Positions 1-5,578 of a DNA stretch of 27,399 bases are shown one piece after another. The notes under the pieces were generated by a model. The model saw only the letters and a program-made list of their open reading frames with translations. It was not told the origin of the DNA and ran no database searches. Both the position numbers and the translations under genes were made by a program. Each line of letters opens with the position of its first letter. Position 1 is the first letter of the stretch. Source of the DNA: a virus; IMG/VR virus record IMGVR_UViG_3300033145_000880, positions 1 to 27,399 of that record. One strand, 5' to 3'.

Positions 1-172
1 TCATCCATTCATCAAACGTTATGTCCTCGCTGGGATAGGAGTGACAGTTGTTCTTGAATTCTGTTAATGACTCCACCACTAATTTGCTGAAGAAATTATC
101 CCACGACCACAAATCCTCACTACAGTATCCCTTGCGACCCCGCTCAATAAACCTTCTGATAGATGTAAACAT
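1..172 (-). CDS. Small hypothetical phage protein, 3' end outside window
   Basis: The start codon is at 172-170, preceded by a GGAGG ribosome site, and the frame is open for 57 codons to the window edge, so the C-terminus is missing. The visible protein begins MFTSIRRFIERGRKGYCSED and continues with LWSWDNFFSKLVVES, an aromatic-rich amphipathic stretch, then a YPSED motif. It resembles short conserved phage proteins that share an RGRxGYxxxDLWS pattern, but no biochemical role is known to me. It is the last visible gene of the leftward small-gene arm. Confidence 0.6.
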   Translation of the reverse strand, partial: MFTSIRRFIERGRKGYCSEDLWSWDNFFSKLVVESLTEFKNNCHSYPSEDITFDEWM

Positions 173-210
173 TATATCACTCCCTCCATTCCTATCTTAT
201 AATTATCGCA

Positions 211-519
211 CTAACTTAGGATTACATCTATTCCAAACTTTTCCTTCATCCACGCCAGTTTGGTTCTTGCATCTCTCGTTAAAACGCCTTTAGAATCCTC
301 GTATACCTGTTTCCCATCTTGAACATAGCTGAAGTCAATCTTGATGGTTACCCGTGGCTTTTCTGATAGGACAAACGGCACCTGATACTTGAGATTTTCT
401 ATCTGCCCAGCCATCTGGAGAAGGTGTAGTTCCTCCGCCCTCCTTGCCTCTCGCTTGCTATCAAACTGCCTGTCGCATAGGCTGGAGTAGGTCTTGATTG
501 CGTGGTATTTATTATTCAT
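211..519 (-). CDS. DUF1064-like PD-(D/E)XK nuclease family protein
   Basis: The 102-residue protein shows the layout of the phage DUF1064 family. An N-terminal FDSKREARRAEE segment (residues 19-30) is followed by a beta-rich core holding D62 in KIDFSY and E74-D75-S-K77 in YEDSKG, which fits a PD-(D/E)XK catalytic centre (D...ExK or DxK). A basic C-terminal helix follows. Members of this family are predicted endonucleases, sometimes described as Holliday-junction-resolvase-like, acting on phage DNA during replication or recombination. The ATG overlaps the stop of the upstream mini-ORF, so translation is probably coupled; no clear independent ribosome site is visible. The family call is good, the exact substrate is unknown. 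Confidence 0.75.
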   Translation of the reverse strand: MNNKYHAIKTYSSLCDRQFDSKREARRAEELHLLQMAGQIENLKYQVPFVLSEKPRVTIKIDFSYVQDGKQVYEDSKGVLTRDARTKLAWMKEKFGIDVILS

Positions 520-637
520 TCAATAGCACCATGAGGCGTTTTACCCACCATCTTAACCCATCCACCATCAATCATATCTTGTCGAGCCTCAACTCGCCAC
601 GCCGGTTATCATCTATTATAGTATCTTCTGCTTTCAT
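516..637 (-). pseudogene. Mini-gene, apparently split by a -1 frameshift
   Basis: An ATG at 637 follows the stop of the ATPase gene directly and has a strong GGAGGTGG ribosome site. In frame it reads MKAEDTIIDDNRRGELRLDKI and stops. A second frame, opening with ATG at the overlap, ends in GGWVKMVGKTPHGAIE and its stop overlaps the nuclease start. A one-base slip back at the AAC-CGG codons would join them into one 40-aa protein. So this is either a small gene with a base missing from the sequence, a true frameshift, or two coupled mini-ORFs of about 21 and 19 residues. Function is unknown. Confidence 0.4.
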
Positions 638-1255
638 TTATCCCACCTCCTCGCTTATATTGACTATCTTTGTGCCACCGATTAGTTTATACGACCACTT
701 CTTCCCCTTGGGAGACGAGGTTACGCCGTCTTGCCAGTTCTTGGCCTGGAATATCTTTATCACCCCAGAGTCTAATGTGAGAACCAACTTTGCCCGCTCT
801 ATTGTTCTCCACCCACCAAGCCCCGTCTCCGCATCCCTGTTCTTCTGCACAGCGACAATTAGTATCCCGCTACCTACAACCTTATCTAGCATTTCCTTTA
901 TCATACCACCGATGCGGTAAAAATCTGTTGACACCTCAAGGAAGTCAACGATGTTTATCCAGTCTGGCTCAATGAAGTCAACGAAGTTCATTGACCTCTC
1001 TTCCATAAGAACATAGTCATCCCACATATCTATCGTGGTGTCCTCAAATTTTTCGATGCGCCCCCTTAGCTCCTCTGCCCCCATGTCAACATTAAAATAC
1101 TGCATCCTGTGTTTGTATCTCTCCATATTAAGCCGCATAAAGTTCAAGAGAAAGGCCGTCTTGCCCGCATCCTTGCTGCCCCATATAACTACCAGGTTTC
1201 GGCGGAATATCTTAACATACTTCTCTATCCCAAACGGCCAATCCCAAACGGCCAC
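638..1255 (-). CDS. RecA/DnaB-like AAA-type ATPase domain
   Basis: This is a RecA-fold ATPase of 205 aa. Walker A is GSKDAGKT (residues 26-33), a Walker B-like strand is INIVDFLE (100-107), and ILIVAVQKN (131-139) is a sensor-1-like strand. GLGGWRTIERAKLVL and IFQAKNW follow, the usual end of this phage ATPase group. It probably hydrolyses ATP while loading on or remodelling DNA in phage replication or repair. The annotated start lies inside a 14-bp tandem duplication, and the first residues (WPFGI) repeat the last residues of the upstream winged-helix ORF, so the start is probably artificial and the gene is the C-terminal half of a larger protein. Confidence 0.75.
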   Translation of the reverse strand: MAVWDWPFGIEKYVKIFRRNLVVIWGSKDAGKTAFLLNFMRLNMERYKHRMQYFNVDMGAEELRGRIEKFEDTTIDMWDDYVLMEERSMNFVDFIEPDWINIVDFLEVSTDFYRIGGMIKEMLDKVVGSGILIVAVQKNRDAETGLGGWRTIERAKLVLTLDSGVIKIFQAKNWQDGVTSSPKGKKWSYKLIGGTKIVNISEEVG

Positions 1256-1524
1256 CTTAGCGGTAACTGGTCTTTGGGATTAGCTTGCGAAAGGTTCATC
1301 CGCTGGCGCTCTCGCTCAACCCTACGGAATACCCCGTGCCTTGCCCCATCAACATAGGCAACTACCCTGCTGTCTCTCAGTCTCTTTATGACTTCCCTCA
1401 GATAATCCCTGTTGGGACTATCGGGGGCTATCCCCAACTCACTGCAAATATCTGCATAGGTGAAAGAGCCCGTTGTTTCGCTAACCCACTCCTCCACTAC
1501 ACGCTGCGATAATTTCTCTACCAT
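1225..1524 (-). CDS. Winged-helix DNA-binding protein (N-terminal half of a split initiator-like ATPase)
   Basis: The 99-residue ORF starts at an ATG with a GGGAGGTGG ribosome site. Residues about 5-70 look like a winged helix: helices around VVEEWVSE and FTYADICSELGI, recognition-helix-like YLREVIKRLRDS, then a wing with VVAYVDGARHGVFRR. A basic linker (RERQRMNLSQANPKD) leads to LPLRWPFGIGRLG and a stop inside the 14-bp duplication. With one repeat copy removed it would read into the RecA-like ATPase. Winged-helix plus ATPase is a common layout for phage replication initiators or loaders. It lies directly downstream of the iteron-like array, which it might bind; that is inference. Confidence 0.65.
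   Translation of the reverse strand: MVEKLSQRVVEEWVSETTGSFTYADICSELGIAPDSPNRDYLREVIKRLRDSRVVAYVDGARHGVFRRVERERQRMNLSQANPKDQLPLRWPFGIGRLG
1227..1254. repeat. Perfect 14-bp tandem duplication splitting a gene
   Basis: The 14-mer ATCCCAAACGGCCA occurs twice without a gap, at 1227-1240 and 1241-1254. Fourteen is not a multiple of three, so the extra copy shifts the frame. Removing one copy joins the winged-helix ORF and the ATPase ORF in frame as ...QLPLRWPFGIEKYVK.... This is direct sequence evidence for a recent duplication, a reversible slippage switch, or an assembly error. Confidence 0.9.
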
Positions 1525-1536
1525 TCCACCTCCCGA

Positions 1537-1642
1537 TGATATGAATGATACGAAATGTTACGATATGCTACGAATTGATATGCTTTTGTTACGGGATTGA
1601 TACGCCCCAGTCTCAAAATAGTTCTCTTTAGCAAATGATACG
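1537..1642. repeat. Iteron-like array of TGNTAYG heptamers
   Basis: Seven copies of TGNTAYG start at 1537, 1546, 1556, 1566, 1576, 1587 and 1598, a spacing of 9-11 bases or about one helical turn. An eighth copy is at 1636. The copies at 1598 and 1636 share a longer TGATACGCCCC. Phasing on one DNA face is typical of iterons bound by replication initiators, and also of some multi-site operators. The array is directly upstream of the winged-helix gene. Confidence 0.75.
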
Positions 1643-1680
1643 CCCCTTATATACTAGTATGTTAATATATTAGTATTTAT
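1537..1680. other. Candidate replication origin (iterons plus AT-rich unwinding region)
   Basis: The iteron-like array is followed at about 1647-1680 by an almost pure A/T tract that contains two perfect palindromes, ATACTAGTAT and TAATATATTA. Repeated initiator sites beside an easily melted AT-rich segment, next to a winged-helix/ATPase gene, is the classic layout of an iteron origin. It also contains the only untranslated gap upstream of the winged-helix gene, so it could instead be an autoregulated promoter-operator region; no convincing sigma70 promoter was found in it. Confidence 0.5.
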
Positions 1681-1966
1681 AATGTCTACTACTCTTCTTC
1701 GATTGCCCCTGTTTTCTTTTAAGGTAGATAGACAATCCCTTTAATTCCTCTTCTAGTCTCCTAACCCTATCAGCCAATCCGTTAAATCTATGCTGGTTCG
1801 TGTCGGTTATATGGTCTCTGATTATTGCAGCCATTCCTTTTATAGCTTCGTTGGTTTCTGTTATGAAGTCTCCCTTATCAATGGGTTCTAGTGCATCAAG
1901 GTATCCATTCTTAGCATACTTAAACCTGGGATTATCGCCCACATAGAACGGTTGTTTGTAATCCAT
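1670..1966 (-). CDS. Small hypothetical protein with C-terminal coiled coil
   Basis: I chose the ATG at 1966 because AGAGGAGG lies just upstream; a longer frame to 2020 exists but has no ribosome site and would overlap the upstream gene. The 98-aa protein starts MDYKQPFYVGDNPRFKYA. Residues about 55-85 (RFNGLADRVRRLEEELKGL) have a heptad pattern, then a strongly basic tail (KRKQGQSKKSSRHYKY). It may oligomerise or bind nucleic acid; no family was recognised. Its 3' end reaches into the AT-rich tract of the candidate origin. Confidence 0.6.
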   Translation of the reverse strand: MDYKQPFYVGDNPRFKYAKNGYLDALEPIDKGDFITETNEAIKGMAAIIRDHITDTNQHRFNGLADRVRRLEEELKGLSIYLKRKQGQSKKSSRHYKY

Positions 1967-1988
1967 GCTGCCTCCTCTTGGCTCTGGT

Positions 1989-2363
1989 TTAGTCCAGATA
2001 CCTTGCCCACCAGTATTCATCTGTTTGTGGCTCTATAAAATACACGCTGTTTCCTATAACTGTTGAGTTGATTGCGTGGTTCCCCTCAATCTGCATGGAC
2101 ATATAATACCCGTCTCTATTTGCTGCCTTTATCAGGAGCAAGGAAAAGTCCTCGCAATCAAAAGACCTGACAATCCCAGGGAACTTATCAAGCGGGTTAT
2201 CCTCAAGCCAGTTTTCTAACTCATCGACGGTTTCAAACTGTTTCGGCATAACAGGCCTATCAAGGTAGATAACGATACAGTCCCTCTCCCCCATTGGCCC
2301 TATGCCCATAGTAAAGAGGACAACAAGGATTAGTGCACAAGATACCAGCAATCTTTTAAGCAT
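1989..2363 (-). CDS. Secreted/lipid-exposed transglutaminase-like cysteine protein
   Basis: The 124-aa product has an N-terminal signal-like segment (MLKRLLVSCALILVVLFTMG). A transglutaminase-like core follows: C70 in FDCEDFSLLLIKAA, H96 in EGNHAIN and E111 in VYFIEP, matching the Cys-His-acid order of that superfamily (E in place of the usual D). Such proteins cut or cross-link peptide bonds, and phage versions may act on envelope proteins. The protein is smaller than most transglutaminase-like enzymes, so this may be a minimal domain. Secretion and activity are inference. C9 might allow lipidation but is not a clean lipobox. Confidence 0.55.
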   Translation of the reverse strand: MLKRLLVSCALILVVLFTMGIGPMGERDCIVIYLDRPVMPKQFETVDELENWLEDNPLDKFPGIVRSFDCEDFSLLLIKAANRDGYYMSMQIEGNHAINSTVIGNSVYFIEPQTDEYWWARYLD

Positions 2364-2372
2364 AAAGCACCA

Positions 2373-2591
2373 TCATCCTAAAGTATTCTGTAGGTGGTTC
2401 CTCTTGCACCTATGATTAATTTCGCATAGTGGCGCAGAACAGTGTCTGCCTGCTGTATCCCATGAAAAAACATGGAACCTTGCCCCCTCACAGAGGATAT
2501 GCTTTTCTAGTTTCTCCCCACAATGAGGACAATTATAATATTCTGGATTAAACAGGAGTGTTTTGGGTTCTAGGATTGTATGTTGATACAT
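2373..2591 (-). CDS. Small zinc-ribbon-like protein
   Basis: The start at 2591 is preceded by AAGGGGGTGATGAG, a strong ribosome site; a longer frame back to 2726 overlaps a folded non-coding region and has no well-placed ribosome site. The 72-aa protein has NCPHCGEKLEKH near residue 20, then further His and Cys (CSAPLCEINHRC), enough for one zinc site. A role as a small nucleic-acid-binding or adaptor protein is plausible, but no specific family is recognised. Confidence 0.6.
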   Translation of the reverse strand: MYQHTILEPKTLLFNPEYYNCPHCGEKLEKHILCEGARFHVFSWDTAGRHCSAPLCEINHRCKRNHLQNTLG

Positions 2592-2611
2592 CTCATCACC
2601 CCCTTCTTGGT

Positions 2612-2765
2612 GGGTTATGGTGGGGCAGGCTCTCACCCCGCAGGGCTCACTTGCTTTCAAGCTCATTTCACCCCACCATAACCCCTGCCAGCTAGTTCGT
2701 GCAGTTAGTTTGATGCTATCTCCCATAAAGTAGCTTGTATTATCCTCCCTTCCGGGTAGCTGGCA
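2612..2765 (-). ncRNA. Putative structured RNA with two long perfect helices
   Basis: Read on the minus strand, TGCCAGCTA-type arms pair perfectly over 9 bp (2757-2765 with 2686-2694). Immediately beside this, GGGTTATGGTGGGG and CCCCACCATAACCC pair perfectly over 14 bp (2612-2625 with 2671-2684). Small hairpins lie inside: CCC-GGAA-GGG in the first loop, CTTG-AAAG-CAAG and CCC-TGC-GGG in the second. A possible promoter TTGCCA-16-GATAAT overlaps the first arm. The element fills a gap between genes and sits just upstream of the zinc-ribbon gene, so it is either a stand-alone RNA or a cis-acting leader. It matches no RNA family I can name. Confidence 0.45.
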
Positions 2766-2839
2766 AGCTTGCTGGCTCGGCGATCTTCCCCCTTTACGTC
2801 TAAAACACCGATTAATTTTTAACAGGACACCAGCAAATA

Positions 2840-3307
2840 TTAAATTCCCCTTATCTCCTTGCCTGTTATTATATAGTTCTCATAAGCCTTAGCTTCTTTG
2901 CCTTCACGGACTATCCCCTCTGGCTTACCCGCTCTTATGCGGGCAACCTCTTTGTCTTTGGCATAAGCAACTGACATACTGCGGATTTTCCTTAGCTCCT
3001 CACCGTGAACCTCGTATTCTTTCGTGGCCTTAACCTCTTCCAGTATTGCTTTGGTGTCTACATGCTTCGGTTGCGCTTCTTCTATCGCCTCTTTAATGGG
3101 TGTAACGGAAACCATTGTCCATTTACCGTCATCGCCCTGTGCCCACTTCACATTAAGCGATGCGTTCTCCACAAACATTTCTTGATTTTCATAGATTGGT
3201 GAATACTTCTTTTCCTCGCCCTTAGAGTTATAAACAATGGCCCTCTTGAATTGCCTTCCCGCCTTATCCGTTACCAGTTCTACGCTTTTAACTGTTATCA
3301 CGCTCAT
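2840..3307 (-). CDS. Hypothetical protein, possibly OB-fold DNA-binding
   Basis: The start at 3307 has a CGGAGGAAAGGT ribosome site and overlaps the upstream stop as ATGA. The 155-aa product has a beta-rich first half (ITVKSVELVTDKAGRQF, YSPIY, SLNVKWAQGDDGKWTMVSV) and a helical charged second half. The first half resembles small OB-type or single-strand-binding proteins of phages, where aromatic and basic residues alternate along strands, but the match is too weak to name. Position in the replication-side arm is compatible with a DNA role. Confidence 0.6.
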   Translation of the reverse strand: MSVITVKSVELVTDKAGRQFKRAIVYNSKGEEKKYSPIYENQEMFVENASLNVKWAQGDDGKWTMVSVTPIKEAIEEAQPKHVDTKAILEEVKATKEYEVHGEELRKIRSMSVAYAKDKEVARIRAGKPEGIVREGKEAKAYENYIITGKEIRGI

Positions 3308-3771
3308 ACCTTTCCTCCGAATATGGTTTCCCCGTCCCAGGGACAGTTGGGGCACAATTCTGAATGTAGTTTACTGATTGCCCCCTTGTGTTTTCTAAGA
3401 TAGGCTTCCCCCGCCTTGTCGCAGGCCTCCCACGCTTTGTGGTAGGCACCCCCCGTCTCGTAGTAGGCCACCCACGCTTTGTAGAAGGCTTCCCCCGCCT
3501 CGTCGCAGGCCTCCCATGCTTTGTGGTAGGCACACCACGCTTTGTCGTGGGCTCTCCACGCTTTGTAGAAGGCTTCCCCCGCCTCGTCGCAGGCCTCTAA
3601 CCCCTCAGCGGGTAGTAGTTTGCGTGGTATAATCTTAAACAGCCTTAATCGCAACTTTTGCTCTTTCTTTGGTTTGTGCGATTTTATATATCTTACCCGT
3701 TCGTCATAGTCATAAACATATTCCATAAGTGTATCGTGATGACAGTGAAAGGCAAGTCCTGATTTTCTCAT
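3304..3771 (-). CDS. Heptad-repeat protein (AxYKAW repeats) with C-terminal CPxCPWDG motif
   Basis: The start is preceded by GGAGGAAGGGT. The 155-aa protein has a basic N-terminal part (residues 1-58), then ten consecutive 7-residue units (59-128) such as EAFYKAW, CAYHKAW and EACDEAG. The C-terminal tail carries CPNCPWDGETIF. The heptads predict a long amphipathic helix with Trp/Tyr/Ala faces, so a fibrous or self-assembling protein is likely. The CPxCPWDG tail may bind metal. Similar repeat proteins occur in uncultured phages without known function. The encoding DNA is a tandem repeat prone to copy-number change. Confidence 0.7.
   Translation of the reverse strand: MRKSGLAFHCHHDTLMEYVYDYDERVRYIKSHKPKKEQKLRLRLFKIIPRKLLPAEGLEACDEAGEAFYKAWRAHDKAWCAYHKAWEACDEAGEAFYKAWVAYYETGGAYHKAWEACDKAGEAYLRKHKGAISKLHSELCPNCPWDGETIFGGKV
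3388..3597 (-). repeat. Coding 21-bp tandem repeats (ten heptad units)
   Basis: Near-identical 21-bp units follow each other inside the heptad-repeat gene; motifs such as GCCTCCCACGCTTTG and AAGGCTTCCCCCGCC recur on the plus strand. All changes keep the reading frame and the 7-residue period. This is a coding minisatellite, not a CRISPR array: there are no unique spacers. Confidence 0.85.
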
Positions 3772-3806
3772 ACCCTTCCTCCAATTTCCTTAGATTTATC
3801 TGTATC

Positions 3807-4022
3807 TCATTTAATGCAGTCTTCTATTCCCCTCACCTGCTGTGGTGTTGGTCTCAGGGATATTGTCGCCATATCGTTAAATTTGGAGTTAATGTATATG
3901 TCATACTGGAAGGGCTCACCCAGTATTGTAACCATGCCCCCCTCTGATAGTGAGTCATCCCCGTTGCTTTTTGCTTGTTCCCAGTCCCGGTATGCACTTG
4001 CTACTGCTTCCTCTAGTTTCAT
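3807..4022 (-). CDS. Small hypothetical protein
   Basis: The 71-aa product begins MKLEEAVASAYRDWEQAKSN, an acidic amphipathic helix, then a beta-rich middle (GMVTILGEPFQYDIYIN) and a helical end. AAGGGG lies about ten bases upstream, within the end of the preceding gene, whose stop overlaps this start as ATGA. No family recognised; the overlap argues it is a true gene of the leftward operon. Confidence 0.6.
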   Translation of the reverse strand: MKLEEAVASAYRDWEQAKSNGDDSLSEGGMVTILGEPFQYDIYINSKFNDMATISLRPTPQQVRGIEDCIK

Positions 4023-4228
4023 TTCTTTAACCCCTTCTTAAACTTCGCCCTCCTCTCTGCTATAAGCCTGTCAAGATGCCTGTTTCTCATCTTGTCCCAC
4101 TCCTCACTGTCTTGGAGGTAGATAGTGTCGCAATCTTTACAAAGGTGATAGTCTTTGTAGTCGTGTGTTTCTAAGCCAAAGAACTCTTTCGTTTCCCTGC
4201 CGCACCAATCGCATATATTTTTAATCAT
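4019..4228 (-). CDS. Small two-CxxC zinc-binding protein
   Basis: The start at 4228 has AAAGGAGAGAGGT upstream; a longer frame to 4255 lacks this and overlaps the next gene. The 69-aa product has CDWC near residue 6 and CKDC near residue 30, giving one four-cysteine zinc site, then a helical, very basic tail (RLIAERRAKFKKGLKK). It is probably a nucleic-acid-binding mini-protein. It overlaps the next gene by ATGA. Confidence 0.65.
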   Translation of the reverse strand: MIKNICDWCGRETKEFFGLETHDYKDYHLCKDCDTIYLQDSEEWDKMRNRHLDRLIAERRAKFKKGLKK

Positions 4229-4245
4229 ACCTCTCTCCTTTGGGA

Positions 4246-4701
4246 TTACACCCATGCTGGGTTTCTATTCTCAGGCTTAGCGAATAAGTCCCAGTATTCA
4301 TCTCTGGGCAGTTTACGCTCCGCCTTGTAGCCATTGTTAAGCAGTTTACGCTCCGCCCAGTAGATAATAGAATCGTATAGCGTCATACGTTTCGCCTCGT
4401 ATTCATCGTATATCTTGGGCAGGAGCAGGCCTTCGGGGCAGCCGAATCCTCTCATCTCGCCATTCTTGATAGCCTCGGCGATAGGTTCAGGGAAGTTATC
4501 GGGAGTAGAGAAGTTGGTGCATTCCTTGTCCTTGCCCCCTCTTATCCCAAAGTAGGCTCTGATGGCGGAGTGTCCTATCGGCTCCCCATCGCCGTAGAAC
4601 CTCTTTTGAATAATCTCCCCTCGTGGTGTGTTGAGGATTAAATCGTGTGTTAAGAAGTAAACCTTACCGCCTTTCTCAACCCAGCTCATAAACTCACACA
4701 T
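4246..4701 (-). CDS. Hypothetical phage protein
   Basis: The 151-aa product starts after GCAAGGAGAGAG. It contains beta-strand-like GGKVYFLTHDLIL and GEIIQKRFYGDGEPIGH, then SAIRAYFGIRGGKDKECTNF and a helical C-terminal half with the duplicated short motif AERKLxxxxY (around residues 115-137). No catalytic motif was recognised. Its start overlaps the end of a 57-aa gene in another frame, so translation is probably coupled. Confidence 0.6.
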   Translation of the reverse strand: MCEFMSWVEKGGKVYFLTHDLILNTPRGEIIQKRFYGDGEPIGHSAIRAYFGIRGGKDKECTNFSTPDNFPEPIAEAIKNGEMRGFGCPEGLLLPKIYDEYEAKRMTLYDSIIYWAERKLLNNGYKAERKLPRDEYWDLFAKPENRNPAWV

Positions 4702-4867
4702 TGTGCTCTCTCCTTGCCCACTTCTGAGTAACCCTGTTATAATCCAGGCAGACCAGTTTATTAGGACAGTTACATTTTATCTCAGCCCAGACCATTTTAT
4801 TGTGCCCGTTTTTAATGAGCTGTGTATGCTGTCCGCAGCACTCCAATATACTTCTGTAATTACGCAT
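4694..4867 (-). CDS. Short Cys-rich hypothetical protein (57 aa)
   Basis: An ATG at 4867 follows TAGGGGGTAAA, a good ribosome site. The frame runs 57 codons and stops 8 bases inside the next gene. The product (MRNYRSILECCGQHTQLIKN at its start) has five cysteines, ECC near residue 10, CNC at 32-34 and C40, which could form a small metal site, and ends basic (KWARREHNV). It is too short for many gene finders but fits the operon spacing exactly. Function is unknown. Confidence 0.6.
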   Translation of the reverse strand: MRNYRSILECCGQHTQLIKNGHNKMVWAEIKCNCPNKLVCLDYNRVTQKWARREHNV

Positions 4868-4916
4868 TTTACCCCCTATTTAGTAACTGCTATTCTGTCC
4901 AACAACGCTAGTTCTC

Positions 4917-5111
4917 TTACGCAAGCCAGATGAGGTCTTTGGCCTCATACCACGAGACTGAGTCAGAGCAATCCCTACAGAGCTTATCCCCCTTGTTCAT
5001 TATAGTGGCTTTGGGGATGCGTTTATCAACAACAACATAAACATCAGATACATTACATGTAATGGCATCCCGCTCTATAACCCTACCACAGCTTTTGCAG
5101 ACCTCGCTCAT
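4917..5111 (-). CDS. Small zinc-ribbon protein
   Basis: The 64-aa product has CKSCG at residues 5-9 and CRDC near residue 45, a split four-cysteine zinc knuckle around a beta hairpin (VYVVVDKRI). The ATG overlaps the stop of the 32-aa ORF upstream as ATGA. It is one of several CxxC mini-proteins in this arm. Such proteins often bind host transcription or replication factors, but nothing specific can be read here. Confidence 0.65.
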   Translation of the reverse strand: MSEVCKSCGRVIERDAITCNVSDVYVVVDKRIPKATIMNKGDKLCRDCSDSVSWYEAKDLIWLA

Positions 5112-5206
5112 CTCACCCTCGCTATTCTATCCAGTTTATCTGATATAGGTTTTACCCTTACTCTCTCGGCTCTGCGTTTAATTATCTTCTGTCTATAGGG
5201 CTTCAT
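5108..5206 (-). CDS. Very small basic protein (32 aa)
   Basis: The ATG at 5206 follows GTGGAGGGGGAA. The product MKPYRQKIIKRRAERVRVKP, and 12 more residues, has a very high Arg/Lys content and likely binds nucleic acid or acidic proteins. Both ends overlap neighbours as ATGA (start with the membrane protein stop, stop with the zinc-ribbon start), which supports translation. A longer upstream frame exists but is covered by the membrane protein gene. Confidence 0.55.
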   Translation of the reverse strand: MKPYRQKIIKRRAERVRVKPISDKLDRIARVR

Positions 5207-5415
5207 TTCCCCCTCCACGCACAGACCAAAACGTAGATGGCGAACAGAGCAAAGCAAAGAAAGATTATCGACGTTGGTATGGCGAAGAACAGCCACCACA
5301 AACTACTAGCCACACACCACCACAACAGCCACATTGAGAAGCATGAAGCCATCAATATACATAACCCCACGACCCAAAGTTCTGCCCTTTCCCACTTGGT
5401 GAAATCTTTATTCAT
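5203..5415 (-). CDS. Small membrane protein with two hydrophobic segments
   Basis: The 70-aa product has a charged N-terminus (MNKDFTKWERAE) then two long hydrophobic segments: about residues 13-40 (WVVGLCILMASCFSMWLLWW) and 42-66 (LFFAIPTSIIFLCFALFAIY), and a short basic tail. It is an inner-membrane protein. Size and topology recall holins, but the early-arm position argues more for a superinfection-exclusion or host-modifying role. No ribosome site is visible; instead an 11-bp stem ends 11 bases before the ATG. Confidence 0.6.
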   Translation of the reverse strand: MNKDFTKWERAELWVVGLCILMASCFSMWLLWWCVASSLWWLFFAIPTSIIFLCFALFAIYVLVCAWRGK

Positions 5416-5425
5416 AATCTTTTTG

Positions 5426-5514
5426 AGGGCTTGGGGCTAGTGTCCTTCCCGCTAATTGGGCTTACTTTTGTTTTTCAGCCGTCTGCTCAGACTCTAACTG
5501 CAACCCCAAGCCCT
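5426..5514 (-). ncRNA. Putative structured RNA or leader starting with an 11-bp closing stem
   Basis: On the minus strand the arms AGGGCTTGGGG and CCCCAAGCCCT pair perfectly and enclose 67 bases with smaller hairpins (GTCTG-AG-CAGAC and CCC-AATTAGC-GGG). The 5' arm begins at the predicted start site of a consensus promoter, so the transcript would open with the closing stem. This gives either an 89-nt small RNA or a structured leader for the membrane-protein gene 11 bases downstream. No U-run follows the stem, so it does not look like a simple terminator. Confidence 0.5.
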
Positions 5515-5519
5515 AATAT

Positions 5520-5548
5520 AGTATAAACTCGCTAGAACTCTCTGTCAA
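5520..5548 (-). promoter_or_regulatory. Sigma70 promoter TTGACA-17-TATACT (leftward)
   Basis: On the minus strand a perfect -35 TTGACA (5548-5543) and -10 TATACT (5525-5520) are 17 bases apart. Predicted start is about 5512-5514. It would drive the folded RNA and the chain of small genes from the membrane protein onward. Confidence 0.8.
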
Positions 5549-5578
5549 TCAGCTAGGCGCAGGCTTCGGGTTTATTGA

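Noticed and set aside
498-920. Plus-strand ORF of 140 aa
   Set aside because: It lies opposite the ATPase and mini-gene frames, has no ribosome site and no recognisable protein pattern.
2592-2726. N-terminal extension of the zinc-ribbon gene to 2726
   Set aside because: The extension overlaps the folded RNA element, has no well-spaced ribosome site, and the downstream ATG has a strong one.
2612-2765. Group I/II intron or tRNA
   Set aside because: No intron-core, domain V or cloverleaf signature was seen.
3388-3597. CRISPR-like array of short repeats
   Set aside because: The units are contiguous 21-bp coding repeats with no spacers, and they translate into heptads.
5203-5415. Holin for the small membrane protein
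   Set aside because: Size fits, but it is in the leftward non-lysis arm with no endolysin neighbour; left as small membrane protein.
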